Of a DNA stretch of 64,000 nt, positions 1 through 11,376 are shown piece after piece (positions within the stretch are counted from its first letter, which is position 1; each line of letters starts with the position of its first letter). The stretch is from the NCBI GenBank assembly GCA_013824615.1, contig PNOC01000016.1, forward strand, positions 1-64,000, written 5' to 3'. The notes beneath the pieces are model-generated. The model did no database searches and was not told the origin of the DNA. It saw only the letters and a list, made by a program, of their open reading frames with translations. Position numbers and translations under genes: made by a program. The DNA comes from Thermodesulfovibrio sp. Lineage in GTDB: Bacteria; Nitrospirota; Thermodesulfovibrionia; Thermodesulfovibrionales; UBA6898.

Positions 1-230
1 CGAACATTATCAATATCATGAGCCCTGAGGCGATCATCCTTACCGGCGGCCTGATCGGGGCCTGGAATATTTATGTCCAGGAGGCGATCAAGGAGGCGTC
101 CCGCAGGGCATTTAAGGACCTGGGGGACTCGGTCAAGATCATCCCGTCGTCCCTGGGAGACGAGGCGGGAATTGTCGGTGCCGCATGCCTTGTTTTCATG
201 AGCCTGCACAGGACGCATTCCCTCCGATAG
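1..230 (+). CDS. ROK-family sugar kinase or regulator, C-terminal fragment
   Basis: This is the last ~75 codons of a gene that begins before the window; the reading frame is open from base 3. The visible tail has the C-terminal ROK pattern: an 'ILTGG' strand, an aromatic-rich helix, an 'IIPSSLGDEAGIVGAA' stretch and a final helix. In glucokinase-like ROK proteins this region closes the ATP/sugar cleft. The stop lies 3 bp before lepA, so the two are probably co-transcribed. The N-terminal domain is absent, so it cannot be said whether this is a sugar kinase or a DNA-binding ROK repressor. Substrate unknown. Confidence 0.75.
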   Translation, partial: NIINIMSPEAIILTGGLIGAWNIYVQEAIKEASRRAFKDLGDSVKIIPSSLGDEAGIVGAACLVFMSLHRTHSLR

Positions 231-233
231 CCG

Positions 234-2017
<1,784 letters not shown>

Positions 2018-2021
<4 letters not shown>

Positions 2022-2650
2022 GAAGAAAGAAAAATCCATCGGGCATCAGGGAGACGATTGAAGCGGTCCTTATCGCATTTCTGATCGCGCTCGTCATCCG
2101 CACCTTTGTTATCCAGGCCTTTAAAATACCTTCCGGCTCAATGCTCTCAACACTCCAGATAGGAGACCATATCCTGGTAAACAAGATATTTATGGGCACG
2201 CCCATAGATATTCCTTTTACGAATATTAACCTTTTCAGAATGCCCGGGTTCAAAAAGCCACAGCACGGAGATATTGTCGTGTTTAAATATCCAGAGGACC
2301 CCAAGAGGGACTTCATCAAGCGTGTTGTCGCGGTAGGAGGAGATACCGTTGAAGTCCGGGACAAGATAGTGTATGTCAATGGAAAGGAACTGGTGGAACC
2401 CTATATTCAGCATGTTGATCCGGAGATCAGGCCCCGGGGCATCGATCCCCGGGACAATTTCGGGCCGGCTGCTGTGCCGAAGGGCTCGGTTTTTGTTATG
2501 GGTGACAACAGGGACCAGAGCTATGACAGCCGTTTCTGGGGTTTTGTGGACATGAGCCAGATCAAGGGTAACGCCGTGGTCATCTACTGGTCTTGGGATG
2601 GCACAAAATCATGGCCGCGTTTTGGCAGAATAGGGAGTCTGGTGAAATGA
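2018..2650 (+). CDS. lepB: Signal peptidase I
   Basis: This inner-membrane serine protease removes signal peptides from Sec/Tat-exported proteins. The 210-residue product has a basic N-terminus and one clear membrane segment (about residues 15-34). The S26 catalytic Ser lies in 'PSGSM' (S41) and the catalytic Lys in 'FIKRVVA' (K101). Box E, '[11 protein letters not shown]', is near 166-176. The ATG overlaps the lepA stop. The pilins, lipoprotein and cytochrome elsewhere in the window show an active export system, although prepilins are processed by PilD and lipoproteins by Lsp rather than LepB. Confidence 0.97.
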
Positions 2651-3012
2651 GGCAGAAGATTAAACTGGGGAACCAGGGATTCATCAAGGGGTTTTTTATG
2701 CTGGCGTTGCTGGTGGGCATTGCCTACACAGCCATCATGTTTGGTGCTCCCTATTTCCGTTACAATACCCTCCGGTCGCATACCAAGGACATCCTCGCGG
2801 TGGAAACCCCCAACCCCGACCGGATTCCTGCGATAAAGGCAAAAATTCTCGAAGAGGCTGTCACCCTGAAAGTTCCGCTTTCTGCCGGAAACCTGGATAT
2901 GACGATCAATACCAGTAAGGTGATGATCGTGAAGGCCCGCTGGTCAGAGGTAGTCAATTTAATGGACTACTACTCTAAGAAAGTTGATTTTGAGATGGAC
3001 GTGGAGTATTGA
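2647..3012 (+). CDS. Small single-pass membrane protein, DUF4845-like
   Basis: 121 residues starting at the ATG that overlaps the lepB stop (ATGA). An in-frame ATG 54 bases upstream exists but would lie inside lepB without an obvious ribosome site. A short basic stretch is followed by one hydrophobic helix (about 15-33) and an outward-facing soluble domain rich in beta strands. Size, topology and position directly after lepB match the small DUF4845-type proteins often found there in proteobacteria; family assignment is tentative and no function is known. The stop directly abuts the TTG start of ribE. Confidence 0.7.
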   Translation: MRQKIKLGNQGFIKGFFMLALLVGIAYTAIMFGAPYFRYNTLRSHTKDILAVETPNPDRIPAIKAKILEEAVTLKVPLSAGNLDMTINTSKVMIVKARWSEVVNLMDYYSKKVDFEMDVEY

Positions 3013-3648
3013 TTGTTTACCGGACTTGTTCTAGGCCTCGGTAATATTTCTTCCATTGCAAGGAACAATGGCGGGGCCCGGCTGAGTCTCGATGCCGGCA
3101 GTCTGCCTGTTGACGCTGCTATCGGCGACAGCATTTCGGTGAACGGCACCTGCCTGACGGTGGTTGAGATCAGGGGGAGTGTGTTGTCGTTTGACCTGTC
3201 TGATGAGACACTCCGTTCTTCGAATCTCGGGCTGCTGCGGGTGCGGGACCGGGTAAATCTTGAGCCTTCGCTCCGGCCGAATACAAAAATGGGCGGGCAT
3301 TTTGTGACCGGCCATATTGATGGAACAGGTAGAATAGCGTCTAAAACCCTTACCGGTGATGTTTATACTATCGTGATCGGTGTTGACCAGAAAATTACCG
3401 GGTACCTGGTCGAAAAAGGGTCGGTTGCAATCGACGGCATCAGCCTGACCGTGGTCAATGTTGCGCGGGAGTCGTTTTCTATCGTGATTATACCGCATAC
3501 CGCCTCAATGACCACGATCGGCCTGAAGACTGCCGGTGATACGGTCAATGTGGAAGTTGATATATTGGGCAAGTATGTTGCAAAATTTCTGGGCAGGAGT
3601 AAGGACACGGACCTCATGCAGACACTGGCAAGAGAAGGTTTCGCTTAG
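3013..3648 (+). CDS. ribE: Riboflavin synthase alpha chain
   Basis: Dismutates two 6,7-dimethyl-8-ribityllumazines to riboflavin. The 211-residue product has the two-barrel architecture: the N-terminal 'MFTGLV' signature, 'NGTCLTV' in barrel 1, 'GHIDGTG' near residue 100 and the matching 'DGISLTV' in barrel 2. It starts with TTG directly after the previous stop; the conserved MFTGLV N-terminus fixes this start. It is followed within 45 bp by ribBA, then ribH. No FMN riboswitch is visible in front of ribE or ribBA, so the riboflavin genes are probably expressed constitutively with lepAB. Confidence 0.96.
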   Translation: MFTGLVLGLGNISSIARNNGGARLSLDAGSLPVDAAIGDSISVNGTCLTVVEIRGSVLSFDLSDETLRSSNLGLLRVRDRVNLEPSLRPNTKMGGHFVTGHIDGTGRIASKTLTGDVYTIVIGVDQKITGYLVEKGSVAIDGISLTVVNVARESFSIVIIPHTASMTTIGLKTAGDTVNVEVDILGKYVAKFLGRSKDTDLMQTLAREGFA

Positions 3649-3690
3649 CTGCAGAGGCTGATTAATCGGCACGTAAGGAGTAATACAGGG

Positions 3691-4905
3691 ATGCAGAAAC
3701 ATATATTCAACACGATCGATGAAGCGCTGGAAGATATCACCCGGGGCAGAATGGTCATCCTGGTGGATGATGAAGACCGCGAAAATGAAGGGGACCTCTG
3801 CATGGCGGCGGAGAAGATCACTCCTGCTGCGATCAATTTTATGGCAAAGCACGGCCGTGGACTCATATGCCTCTCTCTGACTCCTCAGCGGGTTGAGGAG
3901 CTTGCCTTGCCGATGATGACCGAGGATAATACCTCGTCCTTCGGGACTGCCTTCACGGTCTCGATAGAGGCAAAAAAAGGCGTGACTACCGGCATTTCAG
4001 CGGCCGACAGGGCAACGACGATTCTGACGGCGATCAACCCCGCATCGAAGCCTGAAGATATTGCCCGGCCCGGACATATCTTTCCGCTCAGGGCTAAGCC
4101 TGGTGGTGTGCTTCAACGTGCCGGTCAGACCGAAGGTTCGGTCGATCTTGCCAGGATGGCGGGGTTTAAGCCCGCGGGCGTCATCTGTGAGATCATGAAT
4201 GATGACGGCACGATGTCGCGGGTCCCTGAACTGATGACCTTTGCAAAGCAGCACAACCTGAAGATCGTGACCGTCAAGGATCTGATTAAATACCGGACAC
4301 GGACCGAGCATTTTGTCCACCGCGTTTCGACCACAAAGCTCCCGACCGAATACGGCGGGGAATTTACCGCGATCGCGTATTCGAATGAGCTTGACAGCAA
4401 TATCCATATTGCCCTGGTCAAGGGGGATATCAAGCCCTCTGATGAGGTCCTGGTCCGGGTACATTCAGAATGCCTTACCGGAGACGTATTCGGCTCCCGG
4501 CGGTGCGACTGCGGTGACCAGCTCCACAAGGCAATGAAGATTATCAGCGAGAATGGCAAGGGTATTATCCTTTACATGCGGCAGGAGGGCAGGGGCATCG
4601 GGCTGGTTAACAAGCTGAGAGCCTATGAACTGCAGGACAGCGGGTTTGATACGGTCGAAGCGAACCTCAAGCTGGGGTTCAAGGCTGACCTGCGCGACTA
4701 TGGGATTGGCGCTCAAATTCTCGTGGACCTCGGGGTCAGGAAGATGCGGTTGATGACCAATAATCCTAAAAAAATCGTGGGGCTTGAAGGATACGGACTC
4801 AAGGTCATCGAGCGCGTTCCGATGGAGAGCAAACCGCATGAAAAGAATATCAAATACCTCAAGACAAAAAAGAACAAACTCGGTCATATCTTGAATAATG
4901 TTTAG
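3691..4905 (+). CDS. ribBA: Bifunctional DHBP synthase / GTP cyclohydrolase II
   Basis: Catalyses both entry reactions of riboflavin synthesis: ribulose-5-phosphate to 3,4-dihydroxy-2-butanone-4-phosphate, and GTP to the pyrimidine precursor. The 404-residue product joins a RibB domain (about 1-200, with the acidic '[11 protein letters not shown]' loop near 26-36) to a RibA domain (about 210-395). RibA carries the zinc site '[12 protein letters not shown]' and the '[11 protein letters not shown]' active-site stretch. The fusion order RibB-RibA is standard. An ATG after 'AAGGAG' sets the start. It lies between ribE and ribH in one operon. Confidence 0.97.
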   Translation: MQKHIFNTIDEALEDITRGRMVILVDDEDRENEGDLCMAAEKITPAAINFMAKHGRGLICLSLTPQRVEELALPMMTEDNTSSFGTAFTVSIEAKKGVTTGISAADRATTILTAINPASKPEDIARPGHIFPLRAKPGGVLQRAGQTEGSVDLARMAGFKPAGVICEIMNDDGTMSRVPELMTFAKQHNLKIVTVKDLIKYRTRTEHFVHRVSTTKLPTEYGGEFTAIAYSNELDSNIHIALVKGDIKPSDEVLVRVHSECLTGDVFGSRRCDCGDQLHKAMKIISENGKGIILYMRQEGRGIGLVNKLRAYELQDSGFDTVEANLKLGFKADLRDYGIGAQILVDLGVRKMRLMTNNPKKIVGLEGYGLKVIERVPMESKPHEKNIKYLKTKKNKLGHILNNV

Positions 4906-4920
4906 ACGATGGAGGCAGGC

Positions 4921-5382
4921 ATGAAAGTAATTCAGGGAGAGTTGCAGGCAAAGGGATTAACATTCGGGATCGTTGTCAGCAGGTTTAATGATTTTATTAC
5001 GGGTAAGCTCCTTGACGGTGCGGTTGATGCGCTGCTCCGGCATGGCGCAAAAGAGGACGATATCGACGTGGTGAAGGTACCGGGTGCGTTCGAGATACCG
5101 CTGGCCGCCAAGAAGCTTGCTGCCAAAGGCAGGTATCAGGCGATCATCTGTCTGGGGACAGTCATTCGGGGTGCGACTCCTCATTTTGATTATGTTGCGG
5201 CAGAGGTCTCAAAGGGTGTGGCCTCGGCTTCTCTTGATACCGGGATCCCTATAGCCTTTGGTGTGTTGACTACTGATACGATAGAGCAGGCTGTGGAGAG
5301 GGCAGGCACCAAGAGCGGCAACAAGGGTTTTGATTCGGCGATGACCGCAATCGAGATGGCCCAGCTCATGAAGAAACTGTAG
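4921..5382 (+). CDS. ribH: 6,7-dimethyl-8-ribityllumazine synthase
   Basis: Condenses the RibA-derived pyrimidine and the RibB-derived butanone phosphate to lumazine, the RibE substrate; the family forms 60-mers or pentamers. About 153 residues, with the N-terminal 'IVVSRFN' strand, 'VPGAFEIP' near residue 54, '[13 protein letters not shown]' near 79 and 'FGVLTTDT' near 111. An upstream ATG at 4909 would add four residues, but GGAGG lies between it and the ATG at 4921, so the later start is preferred. Last gene of the rib run; nusB follows after 77 bp, a frequent ribH-nusB order. Confidence 0.96.
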   Translation: MKVIQGELQAKGLTFGIVVSRFNDFITGKLLDGAVDALLRHGAKEDDIDVVKVPGAFEIPLAAKKLAAKGRYQAIICLGTVIRGATPHFDYVAAEVSKGVASASLDTGIPIAFGVLTTDTIEQAVERAGTKSGNKGFDSAMTAIEMAQLMKKL

Positions 5383-5459
5383 ACAGTGAACAGGCCCTGG
5401 ATTCCGGCAGATATGATAGAAACACCTGTCGGACATGGACAACCCGCGGGAAGCCGAGT

Positions 5460-5867
5460 ATGAACCGGCGCAAGGCCCGGGAATATGTGCTGCAGAAACT
5501 TTTTCAGTCAGAATTTGACGGTGACCATACCATCCCTTTACCAGAGGGCCATCAGGCCGCAGTGCTGTCAAATCCCGAACTGAAGAGATTTGCCGACGAG
5601 CTTGCTAACGGCACGCTTGAGCATATTGCGGAGATTGACCTTATCATACAGAAGGCGGCAGACAACTGGGAAATGGGCAGGATGGCGGTGGTCGATCGCA
5701 ACATTCTACGCTGTGCGACCTTTGAGATGGCCTTTCGGCCGGATATACCTCCGGCAGTAACTATTAATGAGGCCCTTGAGATTGCCAAAAAATATTCATC
5801 GCTCGATGCGGTTCCGTTTATCAATGGCCTCCTCGATAAGATAGCGCATACGGTGAAGAAGATGTAG
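5460..5867 (+). CDS. nusB: Transcription antitermination protein NusB
   Basis: A 135-residue all-helical RNA-binding protein that, with NusE (S10), binds boxA and keeps rRNA transcription from terminating. The N-terminal 'RRKAREYVLQKLFQSEF' helix, a central 'VVDRNILRCATFEM' helix and the C-terminal 'NEALEIAKKYS...FINGLLDKIA' block are the family hallmarks. It follows ribH at a 77-bp distance with no terminator between them. Standard length. Confidence 0.96.
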   Translation: MNRRKAREYVLQKLFQSEFDGDHTIPLPEGHQAAVLSNPELKRFADELANGTLEHIAEIDLIIQKAADNWEMGRMAVVDRNILRCATFEMAFRPDIPPAVTINEALEIAKKYSSLDAVPFINGLLDKIAHTVKKM

Positions 5868-5921
5868 CAGAGTTATAATCTGCGGCAGTTTGATGTTATT
5901 ACATAAAAGCACGAGGAAATC

Positions 5922-7217
5922 ATGATAGCACGTTATACCAGAAAAGAGATGGGCAGGCTCTGGGAGCCTGAAAACCGGTTCAGTAAATGGCTGGAGGTCG
6001 AAATTGCGGCATGCGAGGCCTGGTCTGAACTTGGCAAGATCCCCCGGAAATCGCTTGAGATCATCAAAAAGAACGCGGGGTTCGATGTCAGCCGGATTGA
6101 TGAAATAGAGGAGGTCGTGAAGCATGACGTCATCGCCTTCCTGACCTCGGTTGCGGAGAAGGTCGGCCCTGAATCGCGTTACGTCCATAAAGGACTCACC
6201 TCCTCTGATATCGTAGATACGGCCCTGTCGCTTCTGATGAAAGAGGCGTCTGACATTATTATCAGGGACCTCAAAAATCTCATGTCGGTGCTGATGAGCC
6301 AGGCGTTTGCGTATAAAGATACGGTCTGCATCGGCAGGAGCCATGGGGTGCATGCCGAGCCGATGACCTTCGGGATGAAATTTGCCCTTTGGTACGAAGA
6401 GGCCAGGCGAAACCTCAGCCGCATGGAGCGTGCAAAGAAAACGATCAGTATCGGAAAATTTTCAGGAGCTGTCGGTACGTTTTCGAATATCCCGGTTGAA
6501 ATCGAGGAGAAGGTCTGCAAAAAACTGGGCCTGAAGCCGGAACCGGTGGCAACGCAGGTTGTCCAGCGGGACCGGCATGCTGAATATCTTTCGACGCTTG
6601 CTATTGTTGCAGCGTCGGTCGAGAAGATCGTGGTCGAACTCCGTCATCTCCAAAGGACAGAGGTGCTGGAGGCCGAGGAGCCTTTTGCCAAGGGACAGAA
6701 GGGGTCGTCTGCAATGCCGCACAAGCGCAATCCTGTCGGTGCCGAGAACCTTTCCGGCCTGGCCAGGGTAGTCCGTGCCAATGCGATGGCAGCCCTGGAA
6801 GATGTCGCGCTCTGGCATGAGCGTGATATTTCGCACTCATCGGTCGAGCGGGTGATCATCCCCGACAGCACAATCCTTGTTGATTATATGCTGAACCGGC
6901 TGACCGGCATACTGGCTGACCTGCAGGTCTACCCTGAGCGGATGAAGGAGAATATGGGCAGAAGCTACGGCCTGCATAATTCCCAGAACGTTCTTATCAG
7001 GCTGACGGAAAAAGGGATGACCAGGGAAGATGCTTACAGCCTTGTCCAGAAGAACGCGATGATGAGCTGGAAGACGCGGAAGGAATTCAAAACGCTTTTG
7101 CTGAAGGATAAGGTTATTCGAAAATACCTTACCGTCAAAGAGCTTGAAGATGTCTTTGATCTGAAGCATTACCTGCGCAACATCGACTATATTTATAAAA
7201 GAGTATTCGGAAAGTAA
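5922..7217 (+). CDS. purB: Adenylosuccinate lyase
   Basis: Catalyses two beta-eliminations in purine synthesis: SAICAR to AICAR and adenylosuccinate to AMP. The 431-residue helical product has the fumarase/aspartase signature 'GSSAMPHKRNP' near residue 262. 'GRSHGVHAEP' near 138 holds the catalytic His, and 'TSSDIVDTA' is near 89. The shorter Bacillus-type form is seen, which matches the length. It stands 12 bp upstream of purL, so the two purine genes form a unit. 'GAGGAAATC' before the ATG serves as ribosome site. Confidence 0.97.
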   Translation: MIARYTRKEMGRLWEPENRFSKWLEVEIAACEAWSELGKIPRKSLEIIKKNAGFDVSRIDEIEEVVKHDVIAFLTSVAEKVGPESRYVHKGLTSSDIVDTALSLLMKEASDIIIRDLKNLMSVLMSQAFAYKDTVCIGRSHGVHAEPMTFGMKFALWYEEARRNLSRMERAKKTISIGKFSGAVGTFSNIPVEIEEKVCKKLGLKPEPVATQVVQRDRHAEYLSTLAIVAASVEKIVVELRHLQRTEVLEAEEPFAKGQKGSSAMPHKRNPVGAENLSGLARVVRANAMAALEDVALWHERDISHSSVERVIIPDSTILVDYMLNRLTGILADLQVYPERMKENMGRSYGLHNSQNVLIRLTEKGMTREDAYSLVQKNAMMSWKTRKEFKTLLLKDKVIRKYLTVKELEDVFDLKHYLRNIDYIYKRVFGK

Positions 7218-7229
7218 TACACGGGATAC

Positions 7230-10200
7230 GTGTCTTTAACCTACAGATATAAGACCCCTGCGGCAAGCGGTCTCAGAACACGTGAACTGCTGTCCTCTGC
7301 ACAGAAACATGTCTCCGGGAGCATCACCGGCCTGCAGACCGAGTACTGCTATTATATTGACAGTACTGAACCCCTTTCTGCTCCTGAACTCGATCTGCTT
7401 CGCTGGCTTTTGAGTGAGACCTTCGAGCCTGAACAGTTTTCTGATCAGAGCTTCCTGTCTGGTGAAGAAGTTCCTCAGGGAATACTGGCCACTCTTGAGG
7501 TTGGCCCGCGCATGAACTTTACAACCGCCTGGTCCACGAACGCAGTTTCTGTCTGCCATGCCTGCGGCTTGACAAAGATCATCAGGATTGAAAGGTCGCG
7601 CAGATACCGGTTAGCGGAAAACAGCAAGGGGCAGGCTGCAAGGGTCAAGCTGCAAGCTGCAGAAGAAGCGGGAACTGGCAGATTTCTTGAGTTCATCCAT
7701 GACCGGATGACCGAGTGTCTTTATCCAGAGAGGCTCAAGAGCTTTGATCCCGGCATTACCCCTGAGCCGGTGAGAATAATCCCTCTTATCGAGGACGGCA
7801 AGGCTGCCCTTGCGATGATAAATACAGAGATGGGGCTGGGGCTTGACGATTGGGACATTGATTATTACTACCACCTTTTTGTCAGGGATATCGGCAGAAA
7901 TCCGACCAATGTCGAGTGCTTCGACCTCAGCCAGTCGAACAGTGAACATTCCCGGCACTGGTTTTTCAGGGGGAAACTGATTATTGACGGCATTGAAGCG
8001 CCTGACAATCTCATGAAAATAGTCAAGCAGACTCTTGATCATAATCCCAACAACAGCGTGATAGCCTTCAAGGACAATTCGAGCGCCATAAAGGGCTATC
8101 AGATTACGACTATCATGCCGGAGCAGGCGGGCAGCTGTTCGCGGTTTGTAAAGACCAGTGCGCACTATCACCTCATCTTTACTGCCGAGACGCATAATTT
8201 CCCGAGCGGGGTCGCTCCGTTCCCGGGTGCAGAGACAGGCACCGGGGGAAGAATACGTGACGTCCAGGGGACCGGCCGCGGTGCACTTGTGGTGGCCGGG
8301 ACTGCTGCCTACTGCGTCGGGAATCTCCATATCCCCGGCTATAGCCAACCCTGGGAGGACAACTCCTTTACCTATCCGTCGAACCTTGCCCCCCCGCTTG
8401 CGATCGAGCTTGAGGCAAGCAACGGGGCTTCTGATTACGGCAATAAATTCGGCGAACCGGTGATCCAGGGCTTTACCCGGTCATTCGGCCTCAGACTTCC
8501 TGATGGGGAGCGGCGTGAATGGTTGAAGCCGATAATGTTTACTGCCGGAGTCGGACAGATTGACGCCCGCCACACGGAGAAGAAGTCCCCGGAAAAAGGC
8601 ATGCTGGTCACAAAAATCGGCGGCCCTGCATACCGTATCGGGATGGGCGGCGGCGCTGCATCGAGCATGATCCAGGGCCAGAATGTCGCAGCGCTTGATT
8701 TTAACGCAGTACAGCGTGGTGATGCCGAGATGGAACAGAAGATGAACCGGGTGATCAGGGCATGTGTGGAGCTTGGCGAGGCAAACCCTATAGTCAGTAT
8801 CCACGACCAGGGTGCCGGCGGTAACTGCAATGTGGTGAAGGAGATAATCTATCCGGCCGGTGCGAAGATAGAGGTGAGAAGGATCCAGCTTGGGGACAAC
8901 ACCCTTTCAGTGCTTGAGATCTGGGGTGCGGAGTATCAGGAGCAGAATGCCCTGCTGGTTCACCCTGATCAGGCAGAGGACTTCCTGCAACTCTGCAGGC
9001 GGGAGAAGGTTCCCTGTGCCTTTATCGGAGAGATTTCGGGAGACGGCTATATTGTGCTGCATGACGAGACTGACGGCAGCACCCCGGTCAATCTTGACCT
9101 TGAAAAGATCCTGGGGGATATGCCGAACAAGACCTTTGTCCTGAACCGGGTCAGTCGCAATCTGAGGCCGCTTGAACTGCCGGAAGGACTGACGGTCAGG
9201 GATGCCCTGGACAGGGTCCTGAGACTTTTATCGGTCGGCTCCAAGAGATTTCTTGCCAATAAAGTGGACAGGTCGGTCACCGGCCTTATTGCCCGTCAGC
9301 AGTGCTGCGGCCGCCTTCAGTTGACGGTCTCGGACGTGGCGGTCATTGCGCAGAGCCATTTCGGCCTGACCGGGGCTGCCATCTCAATAGGCGAACAGCC
9401 GCTCAAGGGCTTGATAAATCCGTCGGCCATGGCCCGTATGAGCGTTGCCGAGGCACTGACGAATATGGTCTGGGCAAAGATAAGCAGGCTGGAAGATATC
9501 AAGTGTTCGGGCAACTGGATGTGGGCGCCGAAGCTTCCGGGTGAGGGGGCCGACCTCTACGATGCAGCAGTTGCCATGCGCGACCTCATGATGCAGCTCG
9601 GCATCGCTATCGACGGCGGCAAGGACAGCCTGTCGATGGCAGCAAGGGTTACGGATGCTGCAGGCAAGACCGAGGTGGTAAAATCCCCCGGAACGCTGGT
9701 TATCTCTGCCTATGCAACCTGCCCTGATATCACAAAGGTTGTGACACCTGACATAAAAAGACCCGGAGAAAGCAGGCTGCTTTTCCTGGATCTTGCCGGG
9801 GGAACGAACAGGACCGGCGGGTCAGCCCTGGCACAGTGCTACAAGCAGGTCGGCAACGTGTCTCCTGATGTCGTTGATGCAATGCTCCTGAAGCGGACTT
9901 TCGAGATGGTCCAGCAGTTCATTGAGGAAGGGCTGGTTCTCTCGGGCCATGACCGCAGTGACGGCGGGTTGATAACGACCCTGCTGGAGATGGCCTTCTC
10001 AGGGAATTGCGGCATTGAAGTAGATCTAACCCCACCGGCGCCTCCCCTTGACAAGGGGAGGATGGGAGGGGTTGAAATACCCATGCTCTTTTCCGAAGAA
10101 CTTGGGCTGGTGGTCGAATATCTTACTGAGAATGAAGAGCGTATTATTCAGGCCCTCAAGAAAAATGCAATCCCTTACCAGGTAATCGGCAGGACAAAAG

Positions 10201-11228
10201 CAGATAAGACCGTGAATATTACCGTGGATGGTGTATCGGTGCTGGCTGAAGATATGCGGGTGCTGCGTGGCATCTGGGAAGAGACGAGTTTTCAGTTGGA
10301 GCGGCTCCAGCGAGTCCCTGAGCTTGCCGGCGAGGAGCAGAAAAATGTGTATGACCTCCAGGGGTTTCCCTTCCGCCTATCCTTTGCTCCTGAACCAACG
10401 GCTCCGGCAGTCCTCACCCGGGAGAATAAACCGAAGGTTGCTATTATCCGTGAGGAGGGGAGCAACGGAGACCGGGAGATGACCGCAGCCTTTTTTGCCG
10501 CAGGGTTTGAACCATGGGATGTCACGATGACCGATCTGCTCGACCGTAAGGCAGACCTCGGAAGTTTCAGGGGGATCGTTTTTGTCGGCGGGTTCAGCTA
10601 TGCCGATGTGCTCGATTCTGCGAAAGGCTGGGCAGGGGTAATCCGCTTTAATCAGCATATCTGGCAGCAGTTTCAGGAGTTCTACGAGAGGCCTGATACC
10701 TTCAGTCTGGGTGTCTGCAACGGCTGCCAGTTGATGGCGCTTCTGGGATGGGTGCCCTGGCGCGGCATCCCTGACAATCTGCAGCCACGATTTATCCATA
10801 ACAGCTCCGGCCGCTTCGAATCCAGGTTCCTTTCTCTGAGAATAGAGAAGAGTCCGGCGATCATGTTCCGCGAGATGGAGGATTCAGTCCTTGGTGTCTG
10901 GGTCGCCCACGGCGAGGGCCTGGCCTATTTCCCCGACTCCGCCATACAGAAAAAGGTGCTGGAAGACGGCCTTGCCCCGGCCAGGTATGTTGATGATGCG
11001 GGAATCCCGACCATGGCTTACCCGTTTAACCCGAACGGTTCTCCGGAGGGAATTGCAGCCCTCTGTTCTCCGGATGGCAGGCATCTTGCCATGATGCCCC
11101 ACCCTGAACGGACTTTTCTGAAGTGGCAATGGGGGTGGATGCCGGAAGAATGGCAGAGGGACCTGCAGGCATCACCATGGATCAGGATGTTTCAGAACGC
11201 CAGAGATTGGTGTTGCGGGAAGTCTTAG
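7230..11228 (+). CDS. purL: Phosphoribosylformylglycinamidine synthase, single-chain form
   Basis: Converts FGAR, glutamine and ATP to FGAM. The 1332-residue chain combines an N-terminal PurS-like region, two AIRS-type ATP-grasp-like halves and a C-terminal glutaminase. The glutaminase has 'LGVCNGCQLM' (nucleophile Cys), 'VAHGEGLA' and 'MMPHPERT' (His/Glu of the triad). 'HNFPSGVAPFPGAETGTGG' marks the first synthetase half. The start is GTG at 7230, 12 bp after purB. Two in-frame inserts that look like dispersed repeats interrupt it (about 7625-7671 and 10026-10075; listed separately), both at likely surface loops. The single-chain form is best known in enterobacteria and eukaryotes, while many bacteria have separate PurS/Q/L. 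Confidence 0.96.
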   Translation: MSLTYRYKTPAASGLRTRELLSSAQKHVSGSITGLQTEYCYYIDSTEPLSAPELDLLRWLLSETFEPEQFSDQSFLSGEEVPQGILATLEVGPRMNFTTAWSTNAVSVCHACGLTKIIRIERSRRYRLAENSKGQAARVKLQAAEEAGTGRFLEFIHDRMTECLYPERLKSFDPGITPEPVRIIPLIEDGKAALAMINTEMGLGLDDWDIDYYYHLFVRDIGRNPTNVECFDLSQSNSEHSRHWFFRGKLIIDGIEAPDNLMKIVKQTLDHNPNNSVIAFKDNSSAIKGYQITTIMPEQAGSCSRFVKTSAHYHLIFTAETHNFPSGVAPFPGAETGTGGRIRDVQGTGRGALVVAGTAAYCVGNLHIPGYSQPWEDNSFTYPSNLAPPLAIELEASNGASDYGNKFGEPVIQGFTRSFGLRLPDGERREWLKPIMFTAGVGQIDARHTEKKSPEKGMLVTKIGGPAYRIGMGGGAASSMIQGQNVAALDFNAVQRGDAEMEQKMNRVIRACVELGEANPIVSIHDQGAGGNCNVVKEIIYPAGAKIEVRRIQLGDNTLSVLEIWGAEYQEQNALLVHPDQAEDFLQLCRREKVPCAFIGEISGDGYIVLHDETDGSTPVNLDLEKILGDMPNKTFVLNRVSRNLRPLELPEGLTVRDALDRVLRLLSVGSKRFLANKVDRSVTGLIARQQCCGRLQLTVSDVAVIAQSHFGLTGAAISIGEQPLKGLINPSAMARMSVAEALTNMVWAKISRLEDIKCSGNWMWAPKLPGEGADLYDAAVAMRDLMMQLGIAIDGGKDSLSMAARVTDAAGKTEVVKSPGTLVISAYATCPDITKVVTPDIKRPGESRLLFLDLAGGTNRTGGSALAQCYKQVGNVSPDVVDAMLLKRTFEMVQQFIEEGLVLSGHDRSDGGLITTLLEMAFSGNCGIEVDLTPPAPPLDKGRMGGVEIPMLFSEELGLVVEYLTENEERIIQALKKNAIPYQVIGRTKADKTVNITVDGVSVLAEDMRVLRGIWEETSFQLERLQRVPELAGEEQKNVYDLQGFPFRLSFAPEPTAPAVLTRENKPKVAIIREEGSNGDREMTAAFFAAGFEPWDVTMTDLLDRKADLGSFRGIVFVGGFSYADVLDSAKGWAGVIRFNQHIWQQFQEFYERPDTFSLGVCNGCQLMALLGWVPWRGIPDNLQPRFIHNSSGRFESRFLSLRIEKSPAIMFREMEDSVLGVWVAHGEGLAYFPDSAIQKKVLEDGLAPARYVDDAGIPTMAYPFNPNGSPEGIAALCSPDGRHLAMMPHPERTFLKWQWGWMPEEWQRDLQASPWIRMFQNARDWCCGKS
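7625..7671 (+). repeat. In-frame GCTGCAAG-type low-complexity repeat within purL
   Basis: The sequence consists of degenerate copies of a 'caagctgcaagctgcag' unit and encodes an alanine/glutamine-rich stretch around residues 133-147 of PurL. The same unit, on the other strand, appears inside the activase gene at 25885-25916. It looks like a mobile or expanding short repeat tolerated in a linker between the PurS-like region and the first synthetase domain. Confidence 0.55.
10026..10075 (+). repeat. Palindromic in-frame repeat element within purL
   Basis: A nested palindrome: outer arms AACCCC (10028-10033) and GGGGTT (10068-10073), inner arms CCTCCCCTT (10041-10049) and AAGGGGAGG (10053-10061) with a 3-base loop. 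In the purL frame it encodes 'TPPAPPLDKGRMGG', a peptide I recognise from memory as the translation of small palindromic repeats scattered through many Nitrospirota, Desulfobacterota and cyanobacterial genomes. It preserves the reading frame and falls between two conserved blocks of PurL. Confidence 0.75.
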
Positions 11229-11297
11229 TTCTCCCGCCTGACGTGTGTTGCTGCAATAAGTATAAGTGTTAGATGTATAAAGATAATTTATAATCTC

Positions 11298-11327
11298 TTG
11301 ACAGACTCGATCACTGCATGTTATTAC
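11298..11327 (+). promoter_or_regulatory. Likely sigma-70-type promoter of the rnf operon
   Basis: TTGACA at 11298-11303 is a perfect -35 box. TATTAC at 11322-11327 is a fair -10 box with an 18-bp spacer. It lies in the 148-bp gap between purL and rnfC, about 50 bp before the rnfC start, which is itself preceded by 'AAGGAGG'. No terminator for purL is visible in the gap. Confidence 0.55.
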
Positions 11328-11376
11328 ATAACGGCCGTTTTAGGCTTCGCATAATCCCAAGGAGGAAATCTTCACA

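Noticed and set aside
3649-3690. FMN riboswitch before riboflavin genes
   Set aside because: The spaces before ribE and ribBA are too short (0 and 42 bp) to contain the multi-stem RFN element.
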